A DNA stretch of 20,236 bases from IDS-8 sp964491485 (GCA_964491485.1 CAZBGV010000057.1:1-20236), one strand, 5' to 3'. Positions 7,236 through 14,846 are shown, counted from the first letter of the stretch. Made by a program: numbers and translations. Notes: a model not told the origin generated them from the letters alone.

Positions 7236-8387
7236 ATGATCCAGTCGACGTGGCCGTACCTGGGCCTGATGCTGCTCGCCGCCGGCGTCTTTCCTGCGCT
7301 GGAACGGCGCTACGGCTGGCGTCTTTTCTCGGTCGCGCCCCCGATCGTGCTGGTCTACCTGCTGGTGACCGCGCTGGCGGTGGCCGGCACGTGGCAGCTC
7401 ACCCCGGAGATCCGGGCCGCCCAGTCCGCGGTCACCGGGAAGCTCGTGCCGACGCTTTTGTTCCTGCTCATGATCAACTGCGACCTGCGAGCCATCCTGC
7501 GCCTCGGGCCGCGGGTGCTCGCCGTGTTCTTCTGCACCACGGCGAGCCTCTTCGTGGCCTTCGTGACGGCGGGGCTCGTGTTCCGCGCCTGGCTGCCGGC
7601 CGACGGGTGGCAGCCCCTCGGCGCGCTCGCCGGCAGCTGGGCGGGCGGCACCGCCAACCTCATCGCGGTGAAGGAATCCCTGGGCATGCCGGAATCGCTG
7701 CTCACGATGTCGCTCGTGACCGATGCGCTGTGCTATTCCGCGTGGGTCGCGATCCTGTTCTCCATTGCGGGGCTCGCGCCGGCGTTCAACCGCTGGGCGC
7801 GAGCGCGTTCGAGCGCGGAGCTCATCTTCGAGCCGCCGCGGGCCGCCGCACCCGTGTCCCCGGAAGCCGTGCTGGTCTGGCTCGGCCTGGGTCTCCTCGC
7901 GACGGTCGCGTCGGCAGCAATCGCGGCGCGGCTGCCCGCCTCGGCCGCGATCTCGGCCACCACGTGGACGATCCTGCTCGCGACCGCTTTCGGCCTCGTC
8001 GTCGCGCATACGCCGCTCGCGCGCTATCCGGGCGCGAACCGGATCTCGGGAGCGCTGCTCATTGCCGTGGTCGCGGTGCTCGCGTCGCAAAGCGATTTCC
8101 GCAACGTCGGCGACGCGCCGTTGTACGTGCTCGCGGGCGCCTCCATCATCGCGCTGCACGCCGCCTTCATGTTCTTTGCGGCGCGCGTGTTCCGTTTCGA
8201 TCTCTACCTGTGCGGCATCTCCTCGCTCGCGCACATCGGCGGTGTCGCGGCGGCGCCGCTGCTCGCCGCGACCTATTCGCGCGCGCTCGTGCCGGTGGCC
8301 ATCCTGCTCGCGTTGCTCGGCTACGTGATCGGCACGGGCTACGGGTTGTTCGTCGCCCGGGTGCTGGCCGGTGTGTTCGGCGGATAG
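7236..8387 (+). CDS. DUF819 family multi-pass membrane protein, candidate transporter
   Basis: 383 residues, with the ATG at 7236 preceded by GGAAAGGGG. About 10-12 hydrophobic segments run the length of the protein (for example near 5-22, 30-50, 66-80, 90-112, 152-178, 212-232, 242-260, 295-318, 325-345 and 348-372). Two glycine-rich stretches in membrane-like context, GSWAGGTANLIAVKE (about 134-148) and SSLAHIGGVAAAPLL, are the kind of paired re-entrant motif seen in this family and suggest an internal repeat. The family has no firmly established biochemical role that I know of. It opens an operon with a murein-peptide peptidase (4-base gap) and a dipeptide epimerase, so inner-membrane transport of L-Ala-D-Glu or a related peptide is a reasonable hypothesis. 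Family assignment is by eye. Confidence 0.82.
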   Translation: MIQSTWPYLGLMLLAAGVFPALERRYGWRLFSVAPPIVLVYLLVTALAVAGTWQLTPEIRAAQSAVTGKLVPTLLFLLMINCDLRAILRLGPRVLAVFFCTTASLFVAFVTAGLVFRAWLPADGWQPLGALAGSWAGGTANLIAVKESLGMPESLLTMSLVTDALCYSAWVAILFSIAGLAPAFNRWARARSSAELIFEPPRAAAPVSPEAVLVWLGLGLLATVASAAIAARLPASAAISATTWTILLATAFGLVVAHTPLARYPGANRISGALLIAVVAVLASQSDFRNVGDAPLYVLAGASIIALHAAFMFFAARVFRFDLYLCGISSLAHIGGVAAAPLLAATYSRALVPVAILLALLGYVIGTGYGLFVARVLAGVFGG

Positions 8388-8391
8388 CGCG

Positions 8392-9813
8392 GTGACACGG
8401 ACGTTGCCCTGCCTGCTCGCGGCCGCCCTGCTGGCGCTCGGCACGGTGCCGGCCGCGGGCGGCGAGCCGCGCACGGCGCTTGCGGCGATCGGCGTCGAGG
8501 ACATCCACCTCACGCCCGCGTTCTGGGTCGCGCGGCTCGCCGCGCCGGACGAGGTGCTCATGCAGCCCGGTGCGATCGCCGCGCAAAATGCCGAGCTGCT
8601 CGCACGCGATCCCTCGATGAACGATCTCTCCGGGCTGCCGGCGACGCTCTCGCGCCGCGCCGTCGCGACCCGGATCGAGGACCTCGCCGCTCCGCCGTCC
8701 GGCCCGCTGTACGACGCCGCGGGCACCCCGGTCGGGCGCGCGACGCTCGATGCGCTCGTGCGGAACCGCAACCTGGACGCGATCCCGGAGCGGCAGGCGA
8801 CGCGCTTCGGCCTCGTCGTGCGGCGCGCGCCGCTGCGGACTTTCCCGACCGACCTGCGGGTGTTCCGCTCGCCGGACGATCACGACATCGATCGCTTCCA
8901 GGAGAGCGCGCTCTTCCCCGGCACGCCGGTCGTCATCGCGCACGAAAGCCGCGACGGCCGCTGGCTGTTCGTGATCGCGCCGCGGTATGCGGCCTGGGTG
9001 GAGAAGGACCGGGTCGCCGAAGGCGAGCGGGAGACCGTGCTCGGGTACGGCCGCAAGGCGCCCTACCGCATCGTCACCGGCGCCGGCGTCGAGACCGTGT
9101 TCACGCCGGAGCGCCCCGCCGTGTCGGGCCTCGCGCTCGACATGGGCGTGCGCATGCCGGTGCTCGAGGACTGGCCGGCGGACGAGCCGGTCAACGGCCA
9201 GCATCCCTACACCGCGCACGTGATCGAGCTGCCGATGCGCGAAGCGGACGGGCGGCTCGTGCTCGCGCCCGCGCTGCTCCCGAAGATGGCGGAGTCGGCC
9301 GGCGATTACCTGCCGCTCACGCGCGGCAACATCGTCCGCCAGGCGTTCCGCTTCCTCGGCGAGCGCTACGGCTGGGGTCATTCGTACGGCGCGCGCGACT
9401 GCTCGGGTTTCGTCTCCGAGGTGTATCGCAGCATGGGCGTCATGCTGCCGCGCAACACGTCGGACCAGGGCGTGAGCCCCGCTTTGGACAAGCGCCTGTT
9501 CGAGGCATCGGACTCGCGCGCCGAGCGGCTGGTGGCGCTGCGCTCGCTCGACGTCGGCCATCTCGTCTATATTCCGGGTCACGTGATGATGGTGGTGGGG
9601 ACGATCGACGGCGAGCCCTGGGTGATTCACGACACCACCGGGTTCGGCCACGTGGCGCCCGACGGCACATTCACGCGCGTGCGCCTGAACGGCGTGTCGA
9701 TCACACCGCTCATACCGCTCGCCGCGAACGAGACGGAACTGTACATCGACCGAATGACGAGCATCGTGCGCGTCGTCCCCGCTTCGCCAAAGGAAGCTCC
9801 ACCGCCTTTATGA
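8392..9813 (+). CDS. Exported SH3-domain NlpC/P60 (C40) peptidase, YkfC-like gamma-D-Glu-diamino acid endopeptidase
   Basis: 473 residues from a GTG at 8392, 4 bases after the DUF819 stop; a GTG at 8371 would add seven residues ahead of the signal peptide and is less likely. Signal peptide about 1-23. An N-terminal family-specific segment (about 35-130) precedes two SH3b-like domains (about 135-215 and 220-295). The C-terminal NlpC/P60 domain has Cys337 in RDCSGF, His397 in PGHVMMV and His413 in VIHDTTG as catalytic triad, plus Tyr326 in RYGWGH. In YkfC-type enzymes a Tyr and the Asp and Ser flanking the catalytic Cys recognise the free N-terminal L-Ala, and all are present here (Y326, D336, S338). 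The expected reaction is periplasmic cleavage of L-Ala-gamma-D-Glu-meso-DAP peptides to L-Ala-D-Glu plus DAP. Its TGA overlaps the ATG of the epimerase, implying translational coupling. Confidence 0.92.
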   Translation: MTRTLPCLLAAALLALGTVPAAGGEPRTALAAIGVEDIHLTPAFWVARLAAPDEVLMQPGAIAAQNAELLARDPSMNDLSGLPATLSRRAVATRIEDLAAPPSGPLYDAAGTPVGRATLDALVRNRNLDAIPERQATRFGLVVRRAPLRTFPTDLRVFRSPDDHDIDRFQESALFPGTPVVIAHESRDGRWLFVIAPRYAAWVEKDRVAEGERETVLGYGRKAPYRIVTGAGVETVFTPERPAVSGLALDMGVRMPVLEDWPADEPVNGQHPYTAHVIELPMREADGRLVLAPALLPKMAESAGDYLPLTRGNIVRQAFRFLGERYGWGHSYGARDCSGFVSEVYRSMGVMLPRNTSDQGVSPALDKRLFEASDSRAERLVALRSLDVGHLVYIPGHVMMVVGTIDGEPWVIHDTTGFGHVAPDGTFTRVRLNGVSITPLIPLAANETELYIDRMTSIVRVVPASPKEAPPPL

Positions 9814-10904
9814 AAATCAAAGACATCCGGTTCGGCATCCTCAAGGTTCCCCTGAAGACGCCGTTCAAGACCGCGCTCCGGACGGTCGACAAGATCGAAG
9901 ACATCGTGGTCATGATCGCCACCGACACGGGGCACACCGGTTACGGTGAGGCGCCGGCCACCGCGGTCATCACCGGCGACACGCACGGTTCCATCGTCGA
10001 GGCCATCCGCCACTACATCTGGCCGCGCATCAAGGATCACGACGTCGCCAACCTGAACCAGGTCACGCGCCTGATCCAGGGGGCGATGGAGAAGAACTCG
10101 AGCGCCAAGGCGGCGGTGGAAATTGCGCTCTACGATCTCTGGGGCCAGCTCTACGGCGCGCCGCTCTACCGCCTGCTCGGCGGCGGCGATCCGCTGATCA
10201 CCACCGACATCACGATCAGCGTCGATTACATCGACAAGATGGTCGCGGATTCGCTGGCCGCGGTGGAGCGCGGCTTCGAATCGCTGAAGATCAAGGTCGG
10301 CAAGGACATCGGCGTCGACATCGAGCGCGTGAAAGCCGTGTACGCCGCCGTCGAGGGCCGGGCGCTGCTCAGGCTCGATGCGAACCAGGGCTGGACCGCC
10401 AAGCAGGCGGTATACGCGCTGCAGACGCTCGAGGACGCGGGCGTGCACCTCGAGCTCGTGGAGCAGCCGGTGAAGGCGCAGGATCTCGAAGGCATGCGCT
10501 ACGTCACCGAGCGCGTGCACACGCCGATCATGGCCGACGAGAGCGTGTTCGGCCCGACCGAGGTCGTCGAGCTCATCCGCATGCGCGCGGCCGACATCAT
10601 CAACATCAAGCTGATGAAGACGGGCGGCATCTCCAACGCGATCCGCATCGCGGACATTGCCTCCATGTACGGCGTGGAATGCATGATCGGCTGCATGCTG
10701 GAGACGAGCATCAGCGTCGCCGCGGCCGTGCACGTCGCGGTCGCGAAGTCCGATTCCATTACCAAGATCGACCTGGACGGGCCCTCGCTCTGCGCCTTCA
10801 ACCCGATCGACGGCGGCGTGAAGTTCAACGAGGCCGAGATCAGCGTGACCGATGCGCCGGGTCTCGGCATACACGAGATCAGGGGGCTCGAGCCGATCGC
10901 GTAG
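9810..10904 (+). CDS. ykfB: L-Ala-D/L-Glu dipeptide epimerase (YkfB type)
   Basis: 364 residues, typical for the family, starting at an ATG that overlaps the preceding stop as ATGA. Enolase superfamily, cytoplasmic. It interconverts L-Ala-D-Glu and L-Ala-L-Glu so the murein dipeptide can be hydrolysed by ordinary peptidases. Visible residues match the well-studied Bacillus subtilis enzyme almost position for position: Arg24, the KxK pair K160/K162, metal ligands D190, E218 and D243, the opposite base K267, and the specificity pair D321-x-D323 in the DLDGP motif that binds the dipeptide alpha-ammonium. Direct coupling to a C40 peptidase supports the dipeptide assignment over other muconate-lactonizing relatives. 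Third gene of the plus-strand operon, 15 bases ahead of the regulator. Confidence 0.93.
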   Translation: MKIKDIRFGILKVPLKTPFKTALRTVDKIEDIVVMIATDTGHTGYGEAPATAVITGDTHGSIVEAIRHYIWPRIKDHDVANLNQVTRLIQGAMEKNSSAKAAVEIALYDLWGQLYGAPLYRLLGGGDPLITTDITISVDYIDKMVADSLAAVERGFESLKIKVGKDIGVDIERVKAVYAAVEGRALLRLDANQGWTAKQAVYALQTLEDAGVHLELVEQPVKAQDLEGMRYVTERVHTPIMADESVFGPTEVVELIRMRAADIINIKLMKTGGISNAIRIADIASMYGVECMIGCMLETSISVAAAVHVAVAKSDSITKIDLDGPSLCAFNPIDGGVKFNEAEISVTDAPGLGIHEIRGLEPIA

Positions 10905-10919
10905 GCCGTCACGAGTGCG

Positions 10920-11768
10920 ATGTCACCGTTGCTGAAAATCCGCGCCGAGCGCGACCAGATGTCCGCCATCGAGCGGCGCATCGCCGACTTCATCCTCGAA
11001 GAGCCGCACCTGCTCCGCGACTATTCTTCCCAGCAGCTTGCCAACGCGCTGAAGATCAGCCAGTCGAGCGTCGTCAAGTTCAGCCAGAAGCTCGGGTTCA
11101 AGGGTTACCCGGACCTCAAGTACTCGATCGGCGAGTCACTGGCGCGCGGTGACGGGGGCGACCGCGAAGGACCCGTGGAACCGCTGTCCGACGATCCGCA
11201 TGCGGCACTGGCAGAAAGCCTGTGGCACGCGAAATCGCGGGCCGAGCAGGAGACGCGCCTGATCAATCCGCCGCCGCACATCGACGAGATCGCGGGCGCG
11301 ATCAGCCGCGCCGGCAAGGTGTTCATCATCGGCCTCGGCGAGGACGGCGTGCCCGCACGGGCGTTCGCGATGCGGCTGTCGCTGCTCGACATCCTGACGG
11401 TGCATCATTTCGATACCGTGCTCATGACGTCGAGCATCGCCACGGCCGCCGAGCACGACGTGCTGTTCGTGTTCTCCGAGTACGGGCAGCAACCGGCGCT
11501 CTGCCAGCTCGCCCGCGATTTCCGCGAGCAGCGGGCGAGGGTGGTGTCCGTCACGCGGCATACGGCGAACCCGCTCAGGGCGCATGCCGACCTGGCCCTG
11601 CTGGTGTCCGCGCACGACGAGAGGCCGCACATCGAGCCACTGCTCTACCAGTCGGCGCTCAGGCACCTGCTGGACCTCATCTTCGTGATCCTCGCGGAGA
11701 ACGGCGACGGCCGGCTGGATCGTTATGCCGCCAACCTCGAGCGCATCCGGAACCTGTTCGAGCCCTGA
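10920..11768 (+). CDS. RpiR-family transcriptional regulator with degenerate SIS domain
   Basis: 282 residues starting 15 bases after the epimerase stop, so probably cotranscribed and likely the local regulator. Residues 1-77 form the RpiR-type helix-turn-helix (SSQQLANALKISQSSVVKFSQKLGFKGYPDLK). Residues about 115-240 align with a SIS domain, but the sugar-phosphate signature is altered: the usual GxGxS appears as GLGEDG and the SxSGxT loop as SEYGQQ, so both ligand-binding serines are missing. The fold looks intact (AFAMRLSLLDI, then HDVLFVFSEYG, then NPLRAHADLALLV). It may sense something other than a hexose phosphate, possibly a murein peptide or amino acid, or be ligand-independent. Repressor or activator role cannot be read from the sequence. 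Confidence 0.87.
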   Translation: MSPLLKIRAERDQMSAIERRIADFILEEPHLLRDYSSQQLANALKISQSSVVKFSQKLGFKGYPDLKYSIGESLARGDGGDREGPVEPLSDDPHAALAESLWHAKSRAEQETRLINPPPHIDEIAGAISRAGKVFIIGLGEDGVPARAFAMRLSLLDILTVHHFDTVLMTSSIATAAEHDVLFVFSEYGQQPALCQLARDFREQRARVVSVTRHTANPLRAHADLALLVSAHDERPHIEPLLYQSALRHLLDLIFVILAENGDGRLDRYAANLERIRNLFEP

Positions 11769-11776
11769 TCTCGTCC

Positions 11777-11801
11777 GGTCGCGCGCCATGCGCGCTCCTG
11801 C
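11777..11801 (-). repeat. Single REP-like unit, diverged
   Basis: Read on the minus strand it begins GCAGGAGCGCGC and ends GCGCGCGACC, with an internal palindrome around ATG. It resembles one arm of the doublets at 1178-1237 and 12696-12755 but with GCGCGC replacing GCCCGC. It lies in the 58-base gap between the RpiR gene and the TraB/GumN gene, and may contribute a hairpin after the operon. Confidence 0.6.
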
Positions 11802-11826
11802 GGGTGGTTTGGTGTATAAACCGGCC

Positions 11827-12699
11827 ATGAGGAACGTGCTCCGGGGAGCTTTGGCCTGCGCTCTCGTGACGCTGGCCCTCACGGCGGCGGCCGGGCCGGC
11901 GCAGGAGTTCGCACGCCTGTCGCGGGACGCCGACGGTGCGCCGCTCGCCCTGCAGACCGCCGTCGTCACCTACGTGCCGGCCGACGGCGACCGGCACTAC
12001 ACCGTCGACCTGATCGGGGCGGTACACGTGGCCGACCGCGCGTATTACGCCGAGCTCAACGAGCGCTTCACGGGTTATGACGCCGTGCTGTTCGAGATGG
12101 TCGTCCGCGATGAGGCGCCCGGCGCCCCGCAGGACCGCAAGCCGTCCGGCGGCGGGGACCTGAGCTTCATCTCCGTCGTGCAGAACGGGATGAAGGACAT
12201 GCTCGGGCTTGCGTTCCAGCTCGACGAGATCGATTACGGCGCGGCCAACCTCGTGCACGCGGACCTCTCGGCCCGTGGGCTTCGCGAAAGCATGAAGGCG
12301 CGCGACGAATCGCTGTACGTGTATTTCTGGCGCATGGTGTTCGCGTCATTCGATCAATACGCGAAGGATCCGCTCGGCACGCGCGACTGGCAGCTTGCCG
12401 CCGCCCTGCTCACCAGCTCGCAGGACGAGAACGCGCTCAAGCTCGTGGTGGCCGAGGAGCTGCTCGCCTCGATGAAGTCGGGCGACCTGTTCGGCGGCGA
12501 GGACGGCTCGGCGATCATCGCGGCCCGCAACGAGCACGCAATGGGCGTGCTTCGCGAGCAGATCGACGCGGGTACGCAGCGGATCGGCATCTTCTACGGC
12601 GTCGCGCACATGCCCGATTTCGAAGCGCGGCTCGAAGCCATGGGCCTCACGAGAACGCGCACCGAGTGGCTCGACGCCTGGCGCCTCGCTCCCCCGTAG
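11827..12699 (+). CDS. TraB/GumN (Tiki-like) family exported protein
   Basis: 290 residues from an ATG at 11827; in-frame codons further upstream lack a signal peptide. Signal peptide about 1-22. Two GxxH-type motifs typical of the TraB/PrgY/GumN/Tiki superfamily are present, GAVH (His67) near the N-terminus and GVAH near residue 268, with a conserved Glu in LFEMV (Glu90). In Tiki these histidines and acids bind a metal for proteolysis; bacterial roles are poorly defined. It follows the regulator by 58 bases containing a REP unit and a TATAAA stretch just ahead of the start, so it may have its own promoter. The TAG stop is formed by the head of a REP doublet. A link to the murein-peptide genes is possible but unsupported beyond proximity. 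Confidence 0.85.
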   Translation: MRNVLRGALACALVTLALTAAAGPAQEFARLSRDADGAPLALQTAVVTYVPADGDRHYTVDLIGAVHVADRAYYAELNERFTGYDAVLFEMVVRDEAPGAPQDRKPSGGGDLSFISVVQNGMKDMLGLAFQLDEIDYGAANLVHADLSARGLRESMKARDESLYVYFWRMVFASFDQYAKDPLGTRDWQLAAALLTSSQDENALKLVVAEELLASMKSGDLFGGEDGSAIIAARNEHAMGVLREQIDAGTQRIGIFYGVAHMPDFEARLEAMGLTRTRTEWLDAWRLAPP

Positions 12700-12755
12700 G
12701 AGCCCGCCATGCGGGCGACATCGATCTTCGGGTCGCCCGCATGGCGGGCTCCTAC
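12696..12755. repeat. REP-like inverted doublet, copy 2
   Basis: The arms at 12696-12718 and 12733-12755 are 23 bases each, perfectly inverted, and identical to those at 1178-1237. The 14-base loop differs in sequence but shares CGATC and a terminal CGGG with copy 1. It sits between convergent genes (TraB/GumN on plus, DMT transporter on minus), a classic REP position, and could act as a bidirectional transcript end. Positions 12697-12699 are the stop codon of the TraB/GumN gene. Confidence 0.9.
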
Positions 12756-12765
12756 GGGTGTGTGT

Positions 12766-13644
12766 TCACGGCGGCGGCGCGGCGAGGAGCGGCTGCCGCG
12801 CGCGGTAGATCAGGTACAGGCCGCTGCCGATGATCACCGCCGCGCCCGCGAACACGACCGCATCCGGGACTTCGCCCCAGATGAGCAGGTCCAGCCCGAG
12901 TCCCCAGAAGAGCGACGAGTATTCGAACGGCGCGATGACCGAAACCGGCGCGATGCGGAACGCCTCGGTGAGCAGCATCTGGCCGAGCGCGCCCGTGATC
13001 CCGAGCGCGACGAGGAAGCCCGCGTCAGCCGCGCGGATCGCCTGCCAGTCGGGCCACGCGAGCAGCCCGGCGCCGATCGCGACCATGACGATGAACCAGA
13101 ACGACATCGCCGCCGTGGAGTCGCTGCGGCCGAGAACCCGCACGGTGATCGCGTTCAGCGCGTAGCACAGCGCGCTCGCGAGCACGGCCAGCGTCGTGTA
13201 GCCGATCGGCACGGAACCCGGCCGCAGCACGATCAGCACGCCGCCGAATCCCGTCAGAATGGCGAGCCAGCGGCGCGTGTCGACGTGCTCCTTGAGCAGC
13301 GGCACCGACAGCGCGGTGATGAGCAGCGGGGCAATGAAGAACAGGGTGTAGGCCTGGGAGAGCGGCATGCCGCTGATGGCGTAGATGAATCCCGTCAGCA
13401 TGACCACGGCGAGCACGCCGCGGAACAGGTGCCAGCGCCAGCGAACCCGCACCAGCGTCGCGAAATTCCGGTCTTTCCAGTAGACCCAGCCGATGACGAA
13501 CGGCACCGACACGATGCCGCGCAGCGCCGCGATCTGCAGCGCGGGATAGCGGCCGGTCATGTCCTTCATGGTGGCGTCCATGAGCGCCAGGGTCGCCATG
13601 GCAAGGAGCATCAGGCCGATGCCGCGCAGGTGATCGCTGCGCAC
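12766..13644 (-). CDS. EamA/DMT family transporter
   Basis: 292 residues from a GTG at 13644 preceded by GGGAGGAACG, a strong ribosome binding site. About ten transmembrane helices form two homologous EamA halves (about 5-135 and 150-282), with characteristic AALRGIVSVPFVIGW near the start of repeat 1 and APFEYSSLFWGLGLDLLIWGE in repeat 2. Members export or import metabolites such as amino acids, purines or S-adenosylmethionine; the substrate here is not predictable. It converges on the TraB/GumN gene across a REP doublet. A TATCAT hexamer near 13677-13682 (minus) could be its -10, without a clear -35. Confidence 0.9.
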   Translation of the reverse strand: MRSDHLRGIGLMLLAMATLALMDATMKDMTGRYPALQIAALRGIVSVPFVIGWVYWKDRNFATLVRVRWRWHLFRGVLAVVMLTGFIYAISGMPLSQAYTLFFIAPLLITALSVPLLKEHVDTRRWLAILTGFGGVLIVLRPGSVPIGYTTLAVLASALCYALNAITVRVLGRSDSTAAMSFWFIVMVAIGAGLLAWPDWQAIRAADAGFLVALGITGALGQMLLTEAFRIAPVSVIAPFEYSSLFWGLGLDLLIWGEVPDAVVFAGAAVIIGSGLYLIYRARQPLLAAPPP

Positions 13645-13752
13645 CGTTCCTCCCGTTCTGCCGAGCGAAGCGGGCTATGATAGCGAACTGCCGTCCGTTC
13701 GCTTGCCTGTCGGTTTTTCCTGCCGCCGCGTTTTCCAGGGGCGCAAGCAATC

Positions 13753-13776
13753 TGCCGGGCCCGGACAGGCCCGGCA
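13753..13776 (-). terminator. Possible terminator hairpin after the small charged-protein gene
   Basis: Perfect 9-base inverted arms (13753-13761 and 13768-13776, TGCCGGGCC / GGCCCGGCA) enclose a 6-base loop, 32 bases downstream of the 62-residue ORF on its own strand. There is no proper U-tract after it, so termination activity is uncertain. Confidence 0.35.
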
Positions 13777-13808
13777 AACCGTGTTGACGGGTTAGTGGGA
13801 TCTTTACC

Positions 13809-13997
13809 CTAGTGCCGCGCGCGTGAGCGGCCCTTTTCCTCGGCGCTGTGCGCCGCGTCCACTTCGTCCTCGTCCATGTCCCGCGCGCGCTCGGCGCGCT
13901 CGGATTCCGAGCTTTTCCGTACGCTGTCTTTCACATGTTCGCGATAACGCCGGTCGGCCTCGCGGTCGCCTTCTCCGCCGGTGGGTTTACGAGCCAT
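13809..13997 (-). CDS. Small highly charged conserved hypothetical protein
   Basis: 62 residues, ATG at 13997 with GAGGAG upstream at suitable spacing. The start MARKPTGGEGDREADRRYREHV recalls a recurring family of short hydrophilic proteins in GC-rich proteobacteria that share the PTGGEGDREADRRYRE block; I recognise the pattern but know no function. No hydrophobic segment, no cysteine, very rich in Arg, Glu, Asp and Ser, so probably a soluble and possibly disordered protein. It stands alone, with non-coding gaps of about 160 bases on each side and a hairpin after its stop. Confidence 0.75.
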   Translation of the reverse strand: MARKPTGGEGDREADRRYREHVKDSVRKSSESERAERARDMDEDEVDAAHSAEEKGRSRARH

Positions 13998-14155
13998 CGT
14001 GCTGCTCCTCTGGTTGCTTTCGAGTACACCCGGCTGTGCCGGGATGAGCCGCTAACGATGCAAAGCGCGTGCCACCGCGTCGACGTGCGCCCGCCCGAGG
14101 GACGGGTGGGCGGCTGCTAGAATGCACGCATCGACATGCTGCCCGGGAAATCGCG

Positions 14156-14791
14156 ATGACGCCGTTCGTCGAGGAAGCCATCGAAGACTACGCATTCGCC
14201 CATACGCGGCCCGAGCCCGACGACCTGCAGGCGCTCGCCGAACGCACGGCGCGCGAGATGCCGGATGCGCAGATGCTCACCGGGCGCGTCGAAGGCCGGC
14301 TGCTGAAGCTGATCGCCGCCCTGGTGCGACCTCGCTTCGTCCTGGAAGTCGGCACCTTCACCGGTTATTCGGCGCTGTCACTCGCGGAAGGCGCTCCCGC
14401 GGACGCCAGGATCGTCACCTGCGAGATCGATCCCGCCGCCGAGGCGGTCGCGCGGGCGGCGTTTGCTGCGAGTCCCGTCGGTCACAAGATCGAGATTCGC
14501 ATGGGTCCTGCGCTCGAGACCATCGCGCAACTCGGGCAGGAGATCGACCTCGCGTTCATCGATGCGGACAAGGAACACTATCCCGAGTACTACGAGGCGA
14601 TCCTCGCGCGCACGCGCCGCGGCGGCGTGCTCGTGCTCGACAACATGCTGTGGTCGGGTGAAGTCGTGGCACCCGCAGGCGGGATTGCCCGCACCCTCGA
14701 TGCGCTCAACAAGACCATTGCCGCCGACCGCCGCGTCGAGAACGTGCTGCTTACCGTGAGAGACGGCGTGCAGCTCGTCCGCAAGCTGTAG
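14156..14791 (+). CDS. SAM-dependent O-methyltransferase (Methyltransf_3, caffeoyl-CoA OMT-like)
   Basis: 211 residues from the ATG at 14156; an upstream GTG-type extension to 14069 adds unconserved Arg-rich sequence and is rejected. Motif I appears as VLEVGTFTGYSALSLAE (SAM binding), motif II as VTCEIDP, and the metal/catalytic region as LAFIDADKEHYPEYYE followed by GGVLVLDNMLWSGEV, with the Asp residues and Asn expected for a divalent-cation-dependent catechol-type methyltransferase. The natural acceptor is unknown. A TAGAAT hexamer at 14118-14123 could be the -10 of its promoter. It converges on the small lipoprotein gene, with 55 bases between them. Confidence 0.93.
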   Translation: MTPFVEEAIEDYAFAHTRPEPDDLQALAERTAREMPDAQMLTGRVEGRLLKLIAALVRPRFVLEVGTFTGYSALSLAEGAPADARIVTCEIDPAAEAVARAAFAASPVGHKIEIRMGPALETIAQLGQEIDLAFIDADKEHYPEYYEAILARTRRGGVLVLDNMLWSGEVVAPAGGIARTLDALNKTIAADRRVENVLLTVRDGVQLVRKL

Positions 14792-14846
14792 CCGGCGCAC
14801 CCCGCAGGCTCTCCGGTTCGGAGCGGCTCGCCCGGCAGCGCGGCGG

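Noticed and set aside
188..10874. Long open frames opposite the real genes, for example 188-1378, 2438-4321 and 5707-7065 on plus, and 8167-9651 and 9627-10874 on minus
   Set aside because: They are antisense to genes with intact conserved motifs, have Arg/Ala/His/Val-biased composition, and lack domains or ribosome sites; GC-rich codon use keeps such frames open.
10920..11768. MurR orthologue controlling MurNAc-6-phosphate use
   Set aside because: SIS ligand serines are missing and no murP, murQ, anmK or nagZ-like gene is in the window.
12709..13680. 323-codon plus-strand frame beginning in REP copy 2
   Set aside because: It is antisense to the DMT transporter and has low-complexity Arg/Glu/His composition.
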